From Cryptoclostridium sp964637365 (GTDB lineage: Bacteria > Bacillota > Dehalobacteriia > UBA7702), in NCBI GenBank assembly GCA_964637365.1, contig CAZWWH010000017.1, forward strand, positions 1-43,349: a stretch of 43,349 nt of DNA, given 5' to 3'. The notes under the pieces were generated by a model. The model made no database searches, was not told the origin of the DNA, and was given only the letters and a program-made list of their open reading frames with translations. The number at the start of each line of letters is the position of its first letter. Position 1 is the stretch's first letter. The position numbers and the translations under genes are program-made. Positions 33,463 to 42,362 of the stretch are shown here, piece after piece.

Positions 33463-33608
33463 GCGTGATCACTTTCTGGGTTAATCGTAAATTCCCTGTA
33501 CAATGACTATGTCAAAAATTCTTTGCGCCCGAAAATGGACTTGCCAAAGGAGTATTGCTTTCTTTTGAACGGTTCCTGTCGGATAATCTTCTTGAAGGAG
33601 GTACATTT

Positions 33609-34382
33609 ATGAATATCGGCAAAACAATATCGGAAATCAGAAAAGAACAAAAAATGTCTCAAGAGGAATTCGGCAAGCTGTTTCATGTAACCCGTCAGAC
33701 AGTTTCTAATTGGGAAAATGAAAAAAGCTACCCCGATTTGCAAACCCTGGTGAAAATCAGCGATATGTTCGAAGTTTCTCTGGATCGGTTACTGAAGGAG
33801 GACGAACAGATGGTAAAAGAAATAACGAAAATCATGAAAGAAGGTAAACAATGGAAGGTGATCAAAAGTTGTCTATTGATTTTTCTCGGCGTGTTGATTC
33901 TTAGCGGTGGGATCTACGGAGCTGTTTGGGGGCATCAGAAAACGGTGCTGGAGTCCTACTTTCAAAATGGGATGGAAGCTCATGGCTTCCAATATTCCGA
34001 GAAAGACGGCGATTATACCAAGGTACATGAAAATGTTACTTTTGAGCTGCCCAATCAAAAAATGCCCGATTTCTTCGATTTATCCTTAAACTTCCACGCT
34101 AAATCTTTGTATGGTACGGTCACTTTTGATGAAGGAAATGGCACCCTCACTTGGTTGGAAGGGGACTGGATCTACCTTGACTTTTATTTGCGAGAAACAG
34201 GAGATAATGACGAAATTACAAGTTGTTTGATTGACGAAAACGGAGATTTATTTGACGGCTACGGTAAGAAGATTCACGCATTGCCGGCCCCTGCTGAGAA
34301 ATTCTATCAAGAGCATCGGGAGGAGCTGCGGTCTGTGGTCCAACAAGGCTGTGAAATTTATCGTGATGTTTATAAAGATTAA
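33609..34382 (+). CDS. Xre-type helix-turn-helix protein with membrane helix and unknown outer domain
   Basis: I used the ATG at 33609 (257 residues), preceded by AAGGAGG. Residues 1-62 are a clear Xre/Cro helix-turn-helix (IGKTISEIRKEQKMSQEEFGKLF in part, VTRQTVSNWENEKSYPDLQTL in part). A linker with charged residues leads to one membrane helix (about 84-106). Residues 107-257 have no homology I recognise; they are polar and rich in aromatic and acidic residues, likely outside the cell. Such DNA-binding membrane proteins often sense envelope or ion signals. No target gene is evident. It could be cotranscribed with nothing else, since terminators flank it. Confidence 0.85.
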   Translation: MNIGKTISEIRKEQKMSQEEFGKLFHVTRQTVSNWENEKSYPDLQTLVKISDMFEVSLDRLLKEDEQMVKEITKIMKEGKQWKVIKSCLLIFLGVLILSGGIYGAVWGHQKTVLESYFQNGMEAHGFQYSEKDGDYTKVHENVTFELPNQKMPDFFDLSLNFHAKSLYGTVTFDEGNGTLTWLEGDWIYLDFYLRETGDNDEITSCLIDENGDLFDGYGKKIHALPAPAEKFYQEHREELRSVVQQGCEIYRDVYKD

Positions 34383-34410
34383 TGTCAATTAAAACACTTC
34401 AAAAAGATTT

Positions 34411-34454
34411 GAGCTGCCCCTTTTATATTAGAAAATACTAACATGGGGCAGCTC
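34411..34454. terminator. Hairpin between convergent genes
   Basis: Perfect arms GAGCTGCCCC (34411-34420) and GGGGCAGCTC (34445-34454) with a 24-base A/T-rich loop. Tails are T-rich on both strands (ATTTGTTT rightward, AAATCTTTTT leftward). Probably a shared terminator. Confidence 0.6.
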
Positions 34455-34484
34455 ATTTGTTTGAGGCTTTTTAATGAATATCTT

Positions 34485-35093
34485 TTATTCTCGAATTAAT
34501 TCTTTGATGAGATCCACGCATTTGCGGATGCCCAGAACTCCGCTGTCCAGGGTCATATGGTAGCTGATGGCCTTTCCCCATTTTTTCCCGGAGTAGTAAT
34601 TGTAATAAGAAGCGCGTTTTTTGTCGATTTTAATAATGGTTTCTTTGAGGCCGTCAGGGTCAAGGCCGTAATCTTCGGTGGCGCGGCGAACTCTGTCTTC
34701 AATATCTCCGTGAATAAAAACATTATAACAGTCTTTGTGGTTCCGTAACACGTAGTCTGCGCAGCGTCCCACAATGACGGCATCGCCTTCCTCCGCTGCT
34801 TTTTTGATGACGTCGGCCTGAATTAGATAAACTTTGTCATTGATGGAAATATCGTTCATTTCCGCCAAGCGATTATTATTGCGGTAAATTCCCATGGTCA
34901 AGGCATGGAAGAAATTGCCTGTAACAGATTCCTCATTTCGTTCGAAGAAATCCCGGTGAATGCCGCTGCTCTCTGCCGCTTTATTGATTAATTCCTTATC
35001 ATAAAACGCAAATCCTAGTTCATCGGCGAGGATTTTACCAATTTCTCTGCCCCCGCTACCAAATTGACGGCCTAATGTAATGACTTTCCCCAT
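34485..35093 (-). CDS. Cytidylate kinase-like family protein
   Basis: The 202-residue protein begins with ITLGRQFGSGGREIGKILADELG, a P-loop variant typical of the cytidylate kinase-like family found widely in Firmicutes. It is distinct from canonical Cmk. Further blocks are FYDKELINKAAESSG, AVIVGRCADYVL and the HGDIEDRV lid region with RASYYNYYSGKKWG. It is probably a nucleotide or small-molecule kinase; the substrate is not shown by sequence. AGGAG precedes the start. It lies downstream of a TIGR04086 gene on the same strand. Confidence 0.88.
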   Translation of the reverse strand: MGKVITLGRQFGSGGREIGKILADELGFAFYDKELINKAAESSGIHRDFFERNEESVTGNFFHALTMGIYRNNNRLAEMNDISINDKVYLIQADVIKKAAEEGDAVIVGRCADYVLRNHKDCYNVFIHGDIEDRVRRATEDYGLDPDGLKETIIKIDKKRASYYNYYSGKKWGKAISYHMTLDSGVLGIRKCVDLIKELIRE

Positions 35094-35124
35094 AAGATTG
35101 CTCCTTTCCGTCTTTGATAATATT

Positions 35125-35133
35125 AGTATACCA
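35125..35133 (-). promoter_or_regulatory. Extended -10 ahead of the cytidylate kinase-like gene
   Basis: On the minus strand TGGTATACT (35133-35125) is an extended -10 box identical to that of topB. No good -35 box is visible. Confidence 0.4.
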
Positions 35134-35163
35134 CAAAAACGTTAGGTCTTCCAATAGGAAGAA

Positions 35164-35523
35164 TTAATCTACCCCTACGATGGAGCCGAGGAGACTGCCT
35201 ACAAAAATCAAAGCAGTCTTTTGAATTAGAACCCAAAGCTTTGGCTCTCCCCACAAAAAAGTTAGCGCCAGAAGCACCACAAAAAAAATCAAAGCCAAAG
35301 CCACGCCGTGCAATAAGGTGTTTTTGCGACAGGAGCGGGCCGTTATGCAACCTCCACAGAACAGGGAAAGGGCAATGGCAATATTACCAAAAATCGTCAG
35401 TGTATTAGTTTTCAGAGGAAAAAGGTAAAAAATGCCACTGAAAATTACAACAATAACAACCATTGCCACCAGAGTGCAAATTGCTCCTTTAAACAATGTG
35501 CGGAGAGAAACGCGGTCAGACAT
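35164..35523 (-). CDS. TIGR04086 family membrane protein
   Basis: The 119-residue protein has four hydrophobic segments (about 12-33, 40-60, 71-91, 97-116) and the CGGCITARSCRKNTLLHG block between segments two and three, which marks TIGR04086, a Firmicutes membrane family of unknown function. AGGAGG precedes the ATG. A short hairpin downstream (TCTTCC / GGAAGA) may weaken transcription into the kinase-like gene. Confidence 0.85.
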   Translation of the reverse strand: MSDRVSLRTLFKGAICTLVAMVVIVVIFSGIFYLFPLKTNTLTIFGNIAIALSLFCGGCITARSCRKNTLLHGVALALIFFVVLLALTFLWGEPKLWVLIQKTALIFVGSLLGSIVGVD

Positions 35524-35586
35524 GTGATAACCTCCTTATTTTTTTGTGAAATCTTACGGTAAATTTTTGCTTTTAATAGAAATATC

Positions 35587-35615
35587 TTGACGTTTTGCTT
35601 GAAAAACAATAGAAT
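35587..35615 (+). promoter_or_regulatory. folE promoter
   Basis: TTGACG (35587-35592), 17-base spacer, TAGAAT (35610-35615); the start codon is about 50 bases downstream. Confidence 0.7.
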
Positions 35616-35666
35616 ATAAGTATCTGATTCGTGATTTTCAAAACATAAAGATAGAAAGGGATACGA

Positions 35667-36248
35667 ATGGAAACGAAAATTGATAAACCAAGAATTGAAG
35701 CCGCTGTTAAGGAAATTTTAATTGCCATTGGTGAGGATGTAGAACGTGAAGGGTTGGTGGAAACCCCCTCCCGTGTGGCCAGAATGTATGAAGAAATTTT
35801 TGCTGGTCTTCATATGGATCCCAGTGAGCATCTTTTGAAGCAATTCTCCGCTGACAAACATGATGAAATGGTCATCGTGAAAGATATTCCGTTTTATTCC
35901 ATGTGCGAGCATCATTTAATGCCGTTTTATGGCGTTGCCCACGTTGCCTATATTCCCGATAGGGACGGCGCTATTACTGGGCTTTCCAAAATTGCCCGTA
36001 CCGTGGAAGGATATGCCAAGCGTCCCCAACTGCAGGAACGTTTGACTTCTCAGATTGCTGATGGAGTTATGGATAAATTGAAACCCAACGGCGTTCTTGT
36101 AGTAATCGAAGCAGAACACATGTGTATGACCATGCGTGGTGTGAAAAAACCTGGCTCTAAAACACTGACTTCGGCGGTGCGCGGTGTATTTAAAACCAAT
36201 GCGGCAACCCGTTCCGAGGGCTTCTCCCTGATTCGTGATAAATGGTGA
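35667..36248 (+). CDS. folE: GTP cyclohydrolase I
   Basis: FolE converts GTP to 7,8-dihydroneopterin triphosphate, the first step of folate and also a precursor of queuosine. The 193-residue protein has the zinc ligands C80, H83 and C153 in SMCEHHLMPFYG and HMCMTMRGV, and the active-site block GLSKIARTVEGYAKRPQLQE (in part). No other folate or queuosine gene is adjacent, so the pathway branch cannot be told here. A weak AAAGGGA precedes the start. Confidence 0.96.
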   Translation: METKIDKPRIEAAVKEILIAIGEDVEREGLVETPSRVARMYEEIFAGLHMDPSEHLLKQFSADKHDEMVIVKDIPFYSMCEHHLMPFYGVAHVAYIPDRDGAITGLSKIARTVEGYAKRPQLQERLTSQIADGVMDKLKPNGVLVVIEAEHMCMTMRGVKKPGSKTLTSAVRGVFKTNAATRSEGFSLIRDKW

Positions 36249-36258
36249 GAAATGAAGT

Positions 36259-36288
36259 TGGATTTTTCAGCCAAAATTCTTTATGATG
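36259..36288 (+). promoter_or_regulatory. Possible promoter for the second lepB and surE
   Basis: TTGGAT (36259-36264), 18-base spacer, TATGAT (36283-36288). The leader would carry a 9-base-pair hairpin at 36314-36350. Confidence 0.4.
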
Positions 36289-36378
36289 TGAATATGACCC
36301 AATGAGCGTGATTCCAAACTGCTGTCTCTTGATGATTGGCGGTGGTTTGGGCACGCTTTATCTCTATGAGGTGGTTTT

Positions 36379-36912
36379 ATGTCAAAGTTTTTTAGTGCGG
36401 TGAAGGAACTGCTGGTTACCCTTGTGGTGGCAATTCTAATCGCTATGGTTTTAAAGTTTTTTATACTTGATTCTTGTAAGATTCTTTCCGGATCCATGGA
36501 ACCAACTTTGGTGAAGGATGACCGCATTCTGGTATTTAAATTATCCTATGTTTTTGGTGAACCTCAGCGTGGCGATATTATTATCTTTGATCCCCCAAAA
36601 GAAGTGGATGAAGGTGTGGAGTATATCAAGCGTGTTATTGGATTGCCCGGAGAAACCATTGAAATCAAAGAAGGCATGGTTTATATTGACGGCGAGCCCT
36701 ATGAGGAAGATTATATTGCCGAAAAGCCTACTTATACCTTCGGCCCCGTTACAGTGCCGGAAGGGGAATATTTTGTGCTGGGTGATAACCGCAACCGCAG
36801 CGCTGACGCTCATGTCTGGACGTATCCCTTCATCTCCTTGGATGATATTCAGTCTAAGGCTATTTGCCAATATTATCCCTTCAGTGAAATTGGGCTTTTA
36901 AGCAATGATTAA
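36379..36912 (+). CDS. lepB: Signal peptidase I (second copy)
   Basis: The 177-residue protein has an N-terminal membrane helix (about 10-30), catalytic S39 in SGSMEPTL, catalytic K84 in YIKRVIGLPGE, and GDNRNRSADAHVW late in the sequence. The sequence is diverged from the copy at 19553, and this copy has the typical FF-LD-type N-terminus. AGGTGG precedes the start. surE follows 33 bases later, probably on the same transcript. Confidence 0.95.
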   Translation: MSKFFSAVKELLVTLVVAILIAMVLKFFILDSCKILSGSMEPTLVKDDRILVFKLSYVFGEPQRGDIIIFDPPKEVDEGVEYIKRVIGLPGETIEIKEGMVYIDGEPYEEDYIAEKPTYTFGPVTVPEGEYFVLGDNRNRSADAHVWTYPFISLDDIQSKAICQYYPFSEIGLLSND

Positions 36913-36945
36913 AAGATTCCTGCATCAGAAAGGATGGAGACTAGC

Positions 36946-37734
36946 ATGAAAATATTAATTGTGAATGATGACGGTTACCGTGGTGTGGGGCTTCATGCTC
37001 TGATTCACGCCTTAAAGGATCAACACGACCTTACTGTGGCGGTTCCCTCCCAGGAAAGAAGCGGCAACAGCAACTGCATTACTTTTCTGACTCCGTTAAG
37101 TGTGGATAAAGTCCATATTGAAGCATTGGACTTTGATGTTTGGACTGTAGACGGCACACCGGCGGATTGTACCATTATGGGATTGGATCAACTTTGTGAT
37201 GGGAAACCTGATGTTGTGATTTCCGGAATTAACAACGGCTACAATATTGCCGACGGCATTCTTTATTCCGGTACGGTGGCTGCGGCATTACAAGGCGCCA
37301 TCCAGGGGATTCCCACGTTTGCTTTATCGGTCAACCATTGCTATCAATGGTTTGATGATGCGGCAATGTTATTTGCGGAGCTTCTCCCTAAGTTCATGGA
37401 GCGGGAAAAGGGGAATGCTTTCTTTTACAATATTAATTTCCCTGACGTACCTGTCGAAAAAATCAAAGGGATTCTTAAATCTACTATTTCCCACGGACGT
37501 ATGGTAGAGCATTTTGAAAAACGCATTAGTCCTTATGGCCGCCCTTATTATTGGCATGCCTATGATTTGGCAACAGAATATGACTTGTGTAAAGAAGAAG
37601 GCAGCGATGGCTTCGCTGTAAAAAACGGCTATATTTCTATTACCCCATTGCGTGTGGATTATTTGGATAAAGATGCTCTTGAAACTATGAGCGACTACGA
37701 CGACGTTTTCCACGATTGGAAAGACGGGCAATAA
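36946..37734 (+). CDS. surE: 5'/3'-nucleotidase SurE
   Basis: SurE is a metal-dependent phosphatase of nucleoside monophosphates. I used the ATG at 36946 (262 residues, start MKILIVNDDG) with D8 and D9 as metal ligands; an ATG 12 bases upstream sits closer to the AAAGG site and cannot be excluded. Further motifs are PSQERSGNSNCITF, TVDGTPADCT and VISGINNGYNIADGILYSGTVAAA (in part). The acidic C-terminal tail overlaps, antisense, the 3' end of the flippase gene by 50 bases. Confidence 0.94.
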   Translation: MKILIVNDDGYRGVGLHALIHALKDQHDLTVAVPSQERSGNSNCITFLTPLSVDKVHIEALDFDVWTVDGTPADCTIMGLDQLCDGKPDVVISGINNGYNIADGILYSGTVAAALQGAIQGIPTFALSVNHCYQWFDDAAMLFAELLPKFMEREKGNAFFYNINFPDVPVEKIKGILKSTISHGRMVEHFEKRISPYGRPYYWHAYDLATEYDLCKEEGSDGFAVKNGYISITPLRVDYLDKDALETMSDYDDVFHDWKDGQ

Positions 37735-39229
37735 GCTCCTGGTCGATGCCTCCCATCCAATAGAGTAGCAGAAGATAGGTTAGACAAAAGGCAGCGCCTA
37801 AAATTGTTACTACCGCTAATTCTGGGAGGAAATGCGGCATTCTTTGGGATAAAGCTTCCAATAAAAATAAACCGAATAATGATACAAATAATGGCAGGAT
37901 CATGGTTTTGAACAGTCGGAACCGGATCCTGATTTTTCTCTTAAGATAAATCATCGTGGCGCACCAAAGCAAAGCGTCGCTGAGAATATAGTAAATAATT
38001 CCTTCCTCCATGGTGAAATTGCCTTGGTGATAGCCAAAAGCCAGCATCAGAATATAAAATCCATCGCCAACGCATAGAAGCACAAGAATCGCCTTAAAAT
38101 AATTGAGTCCCTGCATGACTGCGATAAGTGGCTGTTGCAAATAAAGGAAAATTCCCCCCATGGCCAAAAGGGTCAGCATCGGCGCCGCTTCCTCGGCGGC
38201 AAAGAGTATGCGGCACAAAGGTTCCGCGAAATAGAAAATCAAGGCCAGAAGTGGAATTGCTGTATAGGACGTAAATAACAAGCTGTCTTCAATGCGGCAT
38301 TTCATCTTTTCTCGGGCGTTTTCCGCAGCAGCTTCGGCAATGGCCGGAATCAACGGCGTTGTTAAGGCGTTGGTAATGATTGCGGGAAGGTGCAAAACAG
38401 TCACGGCAACGCCGCTAAAATATCCGAATAGCGTGGCAGCCATGGAAGGGGAGCATCCTCCGGCAATCAAAGCTTTAGGAACTAAGATGGCCTGGCAGCT
38501 CATAGCAAAAGATGTAGCCAGACGGCTCATCGTAATGGGGGTTCCCATTTTCAGCATATCATGAGCAATTTTTTTATGAAATACCCCTTTGCTAGGAGCA
38601 GTTTTTTTCTCCTTGCGGAACTTCTGCCAAAGGTAAAGTCCGCCGCTCCATTCAGCAAAAAATGTCGCTGCAGAAAGCCCGGCCAACAAAATTGTAATGG
38701 TGTATCCGCGATCAATGAATAAAACCACAATTGCAATGCCCGCCACGACCCGTACGATTTGTTCCACAGCCTGACTTTTTCCCAGTAAGGAAGTCATGTG
38801 GCTTCCCTGAAAGTAGCCGCGGTAAACGGAAAAAAAGGAAATAATCAACACCGTGGGAATGGTCGCCAAAAAGCCCATATAGATACGGGTGTCAGGGAAA
38901 ATCATATCCTTGACAAAAGGAAAAATTAACAGGACCACGACGGATACGGTCAAACCTGTGAAGGTTAGCAAAATCATACCGGTTTTTACAATGGACATGG
39001 TATGATTCTGCCCAATATCGCGGCTTACAAGATTAGAAATGGCCAAAGGAATCCCCCAGGAGGCCACTACCAAAATTAAGGAAAAAATAGGGGAAATCAT
39101 TTCCCAAAGCCCAAGCCCCTCCCCACCGATGAGGCGGATTAACACCCCTCGGTAAACGAGGCTTAATATTTTAACGAAAAAATTCGTGACAATTAATATC
39201 ACTGTGCCAAAAACGATACTTTCTTTCAC
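37685..39229 (-). CDS. SpoVB/MurJ-type polysaccharide flippase
   Basis: A membrane protein of the MOP (MATE-like) superfamily that moves lipid-linked envelope precursors across the membrane. I used the GTG at 39229 (514 residues), with AGGAGGG 6 bases upstream; the longer frame to 39334 adds residues unlike the family. About 14 hydrophobic helices are visible, starting KESIVFGTVILIVTNFFVKILSLVYRGVL (in part). It resembles SpoVB, MurJ and Wzx groups; SpoVB-like is favoured by the short form and Firmicute context. The basic C-terminus (NRGKRRRSRS) overlaps surE. Confidence 0.88.
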   Translation of the reverse strand: MKESIVFGTVILIVTNFFVKILSLVYRGVLIRLIGGEGLGLWEMISPIFSLILVVASWGIPLAISNLVSRDIGQNHTMSIVKTGMILLTFTGLTVSVVVLLIFPFVKDMIFPDTRIYMGFLATIPTVLIISFFSVYRGYFQGSHMTSLLGKSQAVEQIVRVVAGIAIVVLFIDRGYTITILLAGLSAATFFAEWSGGLYLWQKFRKEKKTAPSKGVFHKKIAHDMLKMGTPITMSRLATSFAMSCQAILVPKALIAGGCSPSMAATLFGYFSGVAVTVLHLPAIITNALTTPLIPAIAEAAAENAREKMKCRIEDSLLFTSYTAIPLLALIFYFAEPLCRILFAAEEAAPMLTLLAMGGIFLYLQQPLIAVMQGLNYFKAILVLLCVGDGFYILMLAFGYHQGNFTMEEGIIYYILSDALLWCATMIYLKRKIRIRFRLFKTMILPLFVSLFGLFLLEALSQRMPHFLPELAVVTILGAAFCLTYLLLLYWMGGIDQELIARLSNRGKRRRSRS

Positions 39230-39479
39230 CAAACTCCCTCCTGTGTAAAGCCTATGGAACTGCGGGAAATTTAGACGAAAAACATTTCGACAAAGCCTTT
39301 GGGGTACAACAAAAAGAAAGAAAGGTCGCAACATAAAGCAAAGAAATTTGCCAGAAATGAGTTTTCAATGATTTTCTTTGAAAAATTTTGAATATTTTGT
39401 CACGGCTCAAAAGGATTTTGGCTGTTTATATCTAATTAATAATAGTTAGCTTTTTTATTGAACACGAGGAGGTTAGAAA

Positions 39480-41510
39480 ATGAAAGTCTACCAAACAGAG
39501 AATATTCGAAACATAGTAATTGCGGGTCATCAAGGGGCAGGTAAAACGTCTCTGGCAGAATGTGTGATCTACAATACCGGTGCTCTTTCCAGACTTGGCA
39601 AAGTGGATGAAGGAAACTCTGTGTCCGACTATCTGCCCGAAGAAGCCAAAAAGAAAATCTCAATCAGCACCACGTTGTTGGCAGTTGAACAGGGAAACAC
39701 CAAAATCAACTTTTTGGATACTCCCGGCTTTATGGATTTTTATGGTGAAGTTAAAGGCAGTTTGCGGGTGGCAGACAGCATTCTTATGGTGGTTGATGCC
39801 TTGGCTGGGGCCCAGGTCAGCACTGAAATTATTTGGGAAGAAGCTGATAATCGCAACACCTCTCGTATTGTTTTTGTCAACAAGATGGATCGTGAAAATG
39901 CCGATTTTGGCAAAGCCCTCGATTCCTTACAAGATAAATTGACGCAGCAAATCGTTCCCGTGACTATTCCTATCGGCGCTGGGGAAACCTTCTCTGGTAT
40001 CGTGGATATCCTGGAACAAAAGGCTTATTCTTATGAAAACGGCAAAGCCAAAGAAATTGATGTCCCTGCCGACATGGCCGATGACATTGAAACTTATCGT
40101 GAAATGCTTATTGATGCCGCAGCCGAAGGCGACGACGACTTGATGATGAAATACCTTGATGGTGAAGAATTGACCAACGACGAAATCATTGTCGGTTTGA
40201 AAAACGGCGTCAAAGATGGCAAAGTCGCCCCGGTGTTCAGCGGCTGCACAGCCCAGAACGTCGGTGTAGACAAAGTGGTTGACGCCATTTGCAAATATGC
40301 TCCTAATCCCATGGAGGCTACAGAAGAAGTACAACCCGATGAACCCTTCGCTGCTTTGGTATTCAAAACCATGACTGACCCCTATGTGGGCAAAATCAGT
40401 TTCTTCAAAGTGATGCAGGGCAAATTCAAAGCAGAAGGCGCTGTTTATAATAGCTCCAAAGAATGTGATGAAAAAATTAGCTCCGCCGGTACTATGCAAG
40501 GGAAGACCCAAATTTCTCTTGGGGAATTCTGCACCGGTGATATTGGCGTTTTGGCCAAATTGCCCAAAGCTGTCAGCGGCAACACCTTGACCAAAAAAGA
40601 TTCCGGCGTTGTTCTGGAAGGCATTAACTTCCCCGTTCCTACTTTGACCGTGGCCATTGCCCCCAAATCCAAAGCTGACGAAGATAAATTGGGGAATGCC
40701 ATTAGCCGTTTGCTGGAAGAAGACCCCACCTTGCGTTTGGAAAAGAATGTAGAAACCAAACAAACGCTTTTGACTGCCATTGGGGAAGCCCAGATCGATA
40801 TCGTGGTGGAACGTTTGCAGAAGAAATTCGGTGTTGATGTGGAAACACTGGAAGCCCAGGTTCCTTATCGTGAAACCATCAAAGGTTCCGCTACCAACAT
40901 CCAAGGCCGTCATAAAAAACAAAGTGGTGGTCACGGACAGTTTGGCGATATTATTGTCGATATGGAACCTTGCTTTGACAGCGATTTTGAATTTACAGAA
41001 ACCATCTTTGGCGGCTCTGTGCCGAAAAACTATATTCCCGCTGTTGAAAAAGGCTTCCGTGAAGCCATGACTGAAGGTGTTTTGGCAGGCTATCCTGTTA
41101 CCAATATTAAGGTAAACCTGAAGGACGGTTCTTACCATCCTGTAGATTCTTCGGAAATGGCCTTTAAAATTGCTGCTTCTTTGGCTTTCAAAAAAGCATG
41201 CGAAGTCGCAAAACCCATTCTTTTGGAACCTATCATGGATGTGGTAATTTATGTTCCCGACCAGTACATGGGTGACATCATGGGCGACATGAACAGCCGT
41301 CGCGGTCGTATTCTTGGTATGGAAAAGGAAGGCAATATGCAGTGTATCAAAGCCAATGCTCCTTTGGCGGAAATGTACCGTTATGCCATTGACTTGCGTT
41401 CCATGACCCAAGGACGCGGTTCCTTTACCATGGAATTTGCCAGATATGAGGAACTCCCTCAGAACTTGGCAGAAAAAGTCATCGCTGCTGCCAAAGCTGA
41501 AAAAGAATAA
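39480..41510 (+). CDS. Elongation factor G paralogue (EF-G2 type)
   Basis: The 676-residue translational GTPase has G1 GHQGAGKT (16-23), G3 DTPGF (80-84) and G4 NKMD (134-137), then EF-G domains II-V, with HKKQSGGHGQFGDI in domain IV. Length and the diverged switch I (KKKISISTTLL) place it in the EF-G-like group seen beside canonical FusA in many Firmicutes. Position 84 is Phe where canonical EF-G has the catalytic His of DTPGHVDF, so GTP hydrolysis may be slow or differently triggered. It stands alone, not in the str operon. GAGGAGG precedes the start. Exact role unknown. Confidence 0.93.
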   Translation: MKVYQTENIRNIVIAGHQGAGKTSLAECVIYNTGALSRLGKVDEGNSVSDYLPEEAKKKISISTTLLAVEQGNTKINFLDTPGFMDFYGEVKGSLRVADSILMVVDALAGAQVSTEIIWEEADNRNTSRIVFVNKMDRENADFGKALDSLQDKLTQQIVPVTIPIGAGETFSGIVDILEQKAYSYENGKAKEIDVPADMADDIETYREMLIDAAAEGDDDLMMKYLDGEELTNDEIIVGLKNGVKDGKVAPVFSGCTAQNVGVDKVVDAICKYAPNPMEATEEVQPDEPFAALVFKTMTDPYVGKISFFKVMQGKFKAEGAVYNSSKECDEKISSAGTMQGKTQISLGEFCTGDIGVLAKLPKAVSGNTLTKKDSGVVLEGINFPVPTLTVAIAPKSKADEDKLGNAISRLLEEDPTLRLEKNVETKQTLLTAIGEAQIDIVVERLQKKFGVDVETLEAQVPYRETIKGSATNIQGRHKKQSGGHGQFGDIIVDMEPCFDSDFEFTETIFGGSVPKNYIPAVEKGFREAMTEGVLAGYPVTNIKVNLKDGSYHPVDSSEMAFKIAASLAFKKACEVAKPILLEPIMDVVIYVPDQYMGDIMGDMNSRRGRILGMEKEGNMQCIKANAPLAEMYRYAIDLRSMTQGRGSFTMEFARYEELPQNLAEKVIAAAKAEKE

Positions 41511-41535
41511 TTTTAAGATTCACTGAATATGTTTC

Positions 41536-41567
41536 AGAGCCGTACCATTAAAAGGTACGGCTCTTTT
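41536..41567 (+). terminator. Terminator after the EF-G paralogue
   Basis: Perfect arms AGAGCCGTACC (41536-41546) and GGTACGGCTCT (41554-41564) followed by a short T-run. Confidence 0.85.
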
Positions 41568-41642
41568 CTATGCTTGATATGGATATGAATGAATTCCTGC
41601 GGAAATCATAAACTGATAGAAACAAGGTTGACGGGGGAATTT

Positions 41643-42347
41643 ATGGGAATTGAAAATGTAATTGTGCTAAGTGTTTTTGCCGGTTTAGCCACAGCAGTGG
41701 GGGGACTTCTTTCATCGTTGCTTCCCGTTCACCGCCATGGTTGCCTGGGAATGGTTTTGGGGTTTGCCGGTGGTGTAATGATTGGCCTATCCCTCTTTGG
41801 TTTGATGCCCGAAGCGTATTTTCATTGCCGTTCGATATTCCGTGTTTCTTTGGGCTTTATTTGCGGGATTTTGATGATGTGCGCACTTTCCAATTTTAGC
41901 TTTCAAAATGAGCATATCAGTGGGGAAACCAACTATCGTAAGCTGGGGTATTTTATCGCTTTGGGGATTGCAGTTCATAATTTTCCCGAGGGAGTGGCTA
42001 TGGGCGTTGGCTTTCAAAGCGGTACCGACCTTGGGTTTATGATTGCCTTTTCCATGACGCTCCATAATGTACCGGAGGGAATCGGCATCGGCGCACCGTT
42101 AAAAAAAGGCGGCATTCCCTTGCTTCCTATTGTGGGACTTACCGCCATGGCGGGACTTGTAACTCCCATCGGTGCTATTGCTGGTTGGAAATTAGCGAAT
42201 ATTTCCCAAGGCGCTCTTGGTCTTGCCATGGGATTTGCCGCCGGCGCTATGGTTTATATTTCCTTCACTGAATTATTGCGAGAGCAGGGCAAATGGAATG
42301 ATTTTGGCGTGTTTCTCGGCATTCTGTTGACCTTCGCTTTGTCATAA
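41643..42347 (+). CDS. ZIP family metal transporter
   Basis: The 234-residue protein belongs to the ZIP (ZupT/GufA) family of divalent metal importers. I used the ATG at 41643, preceded by GGGGGAA, rather than one 54 bases upstream. About seven or eight hydrophobic helices are visible. The metal-binding helices carry HNFPEG (112-117) and HNVPEG (141-146), the hallmark histidine/glutamate pair of the family. Zinc or another divalent metal is likely; cobalt cannot be excluded, but nothing in the context proves it. No metal-regulator site is obvious. Confidence 0.93.
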   Translation: MGIENVIVLSVFAGLATAVGGLLSSLLPVHRHGCLGMVLGFAGGVMIGLSLFGLMPEAYFHCRSIFRVSLGFICGILMMCALSNFSFQNEHISGETNYRKLGYFIALGIAVHNFPEGVAMGVGFQSGTDLGFMIAFSMTLHNVPEGIGIGAPLKKGGIPLLPIVGLTAMAGLVTPIGAIAGWKLANISQGALGLAMGFAAGAMVYISFTELLREQGKWNDFGVFLGILLTFALS

Positions 42348-42362
42348 TCAATCATAGAATAC

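Noticed and set aside
33491..33560. Short frame starting MTMSKIL upstream of the Xre gene
   Set aside because: No ribosome binding site and no family resemblance.
36253..36306. Short frame MKLDFSAKILYDVNMTQ between folE and lepB
   Set aside because: Only 17 codons, no ribosome binding site, and it overlaps the possible lepB promoter.
39335..39479. Promoter for the EF-G paralogue in the A/T-rich gap
   Set aside because: Several weak hexamers are present, but no pair has both good boxes and 16-18 base spacing, so none is listed.
39927..41411. A 494-codon open frame antisense to the EF-G paralogue
   Set aside because: It is fully contained in a strongly conserved gene, lacks a ribosome binding site, and its translation is rich in His and Phe with no recognisable domain; it is a codon-bias shadow.
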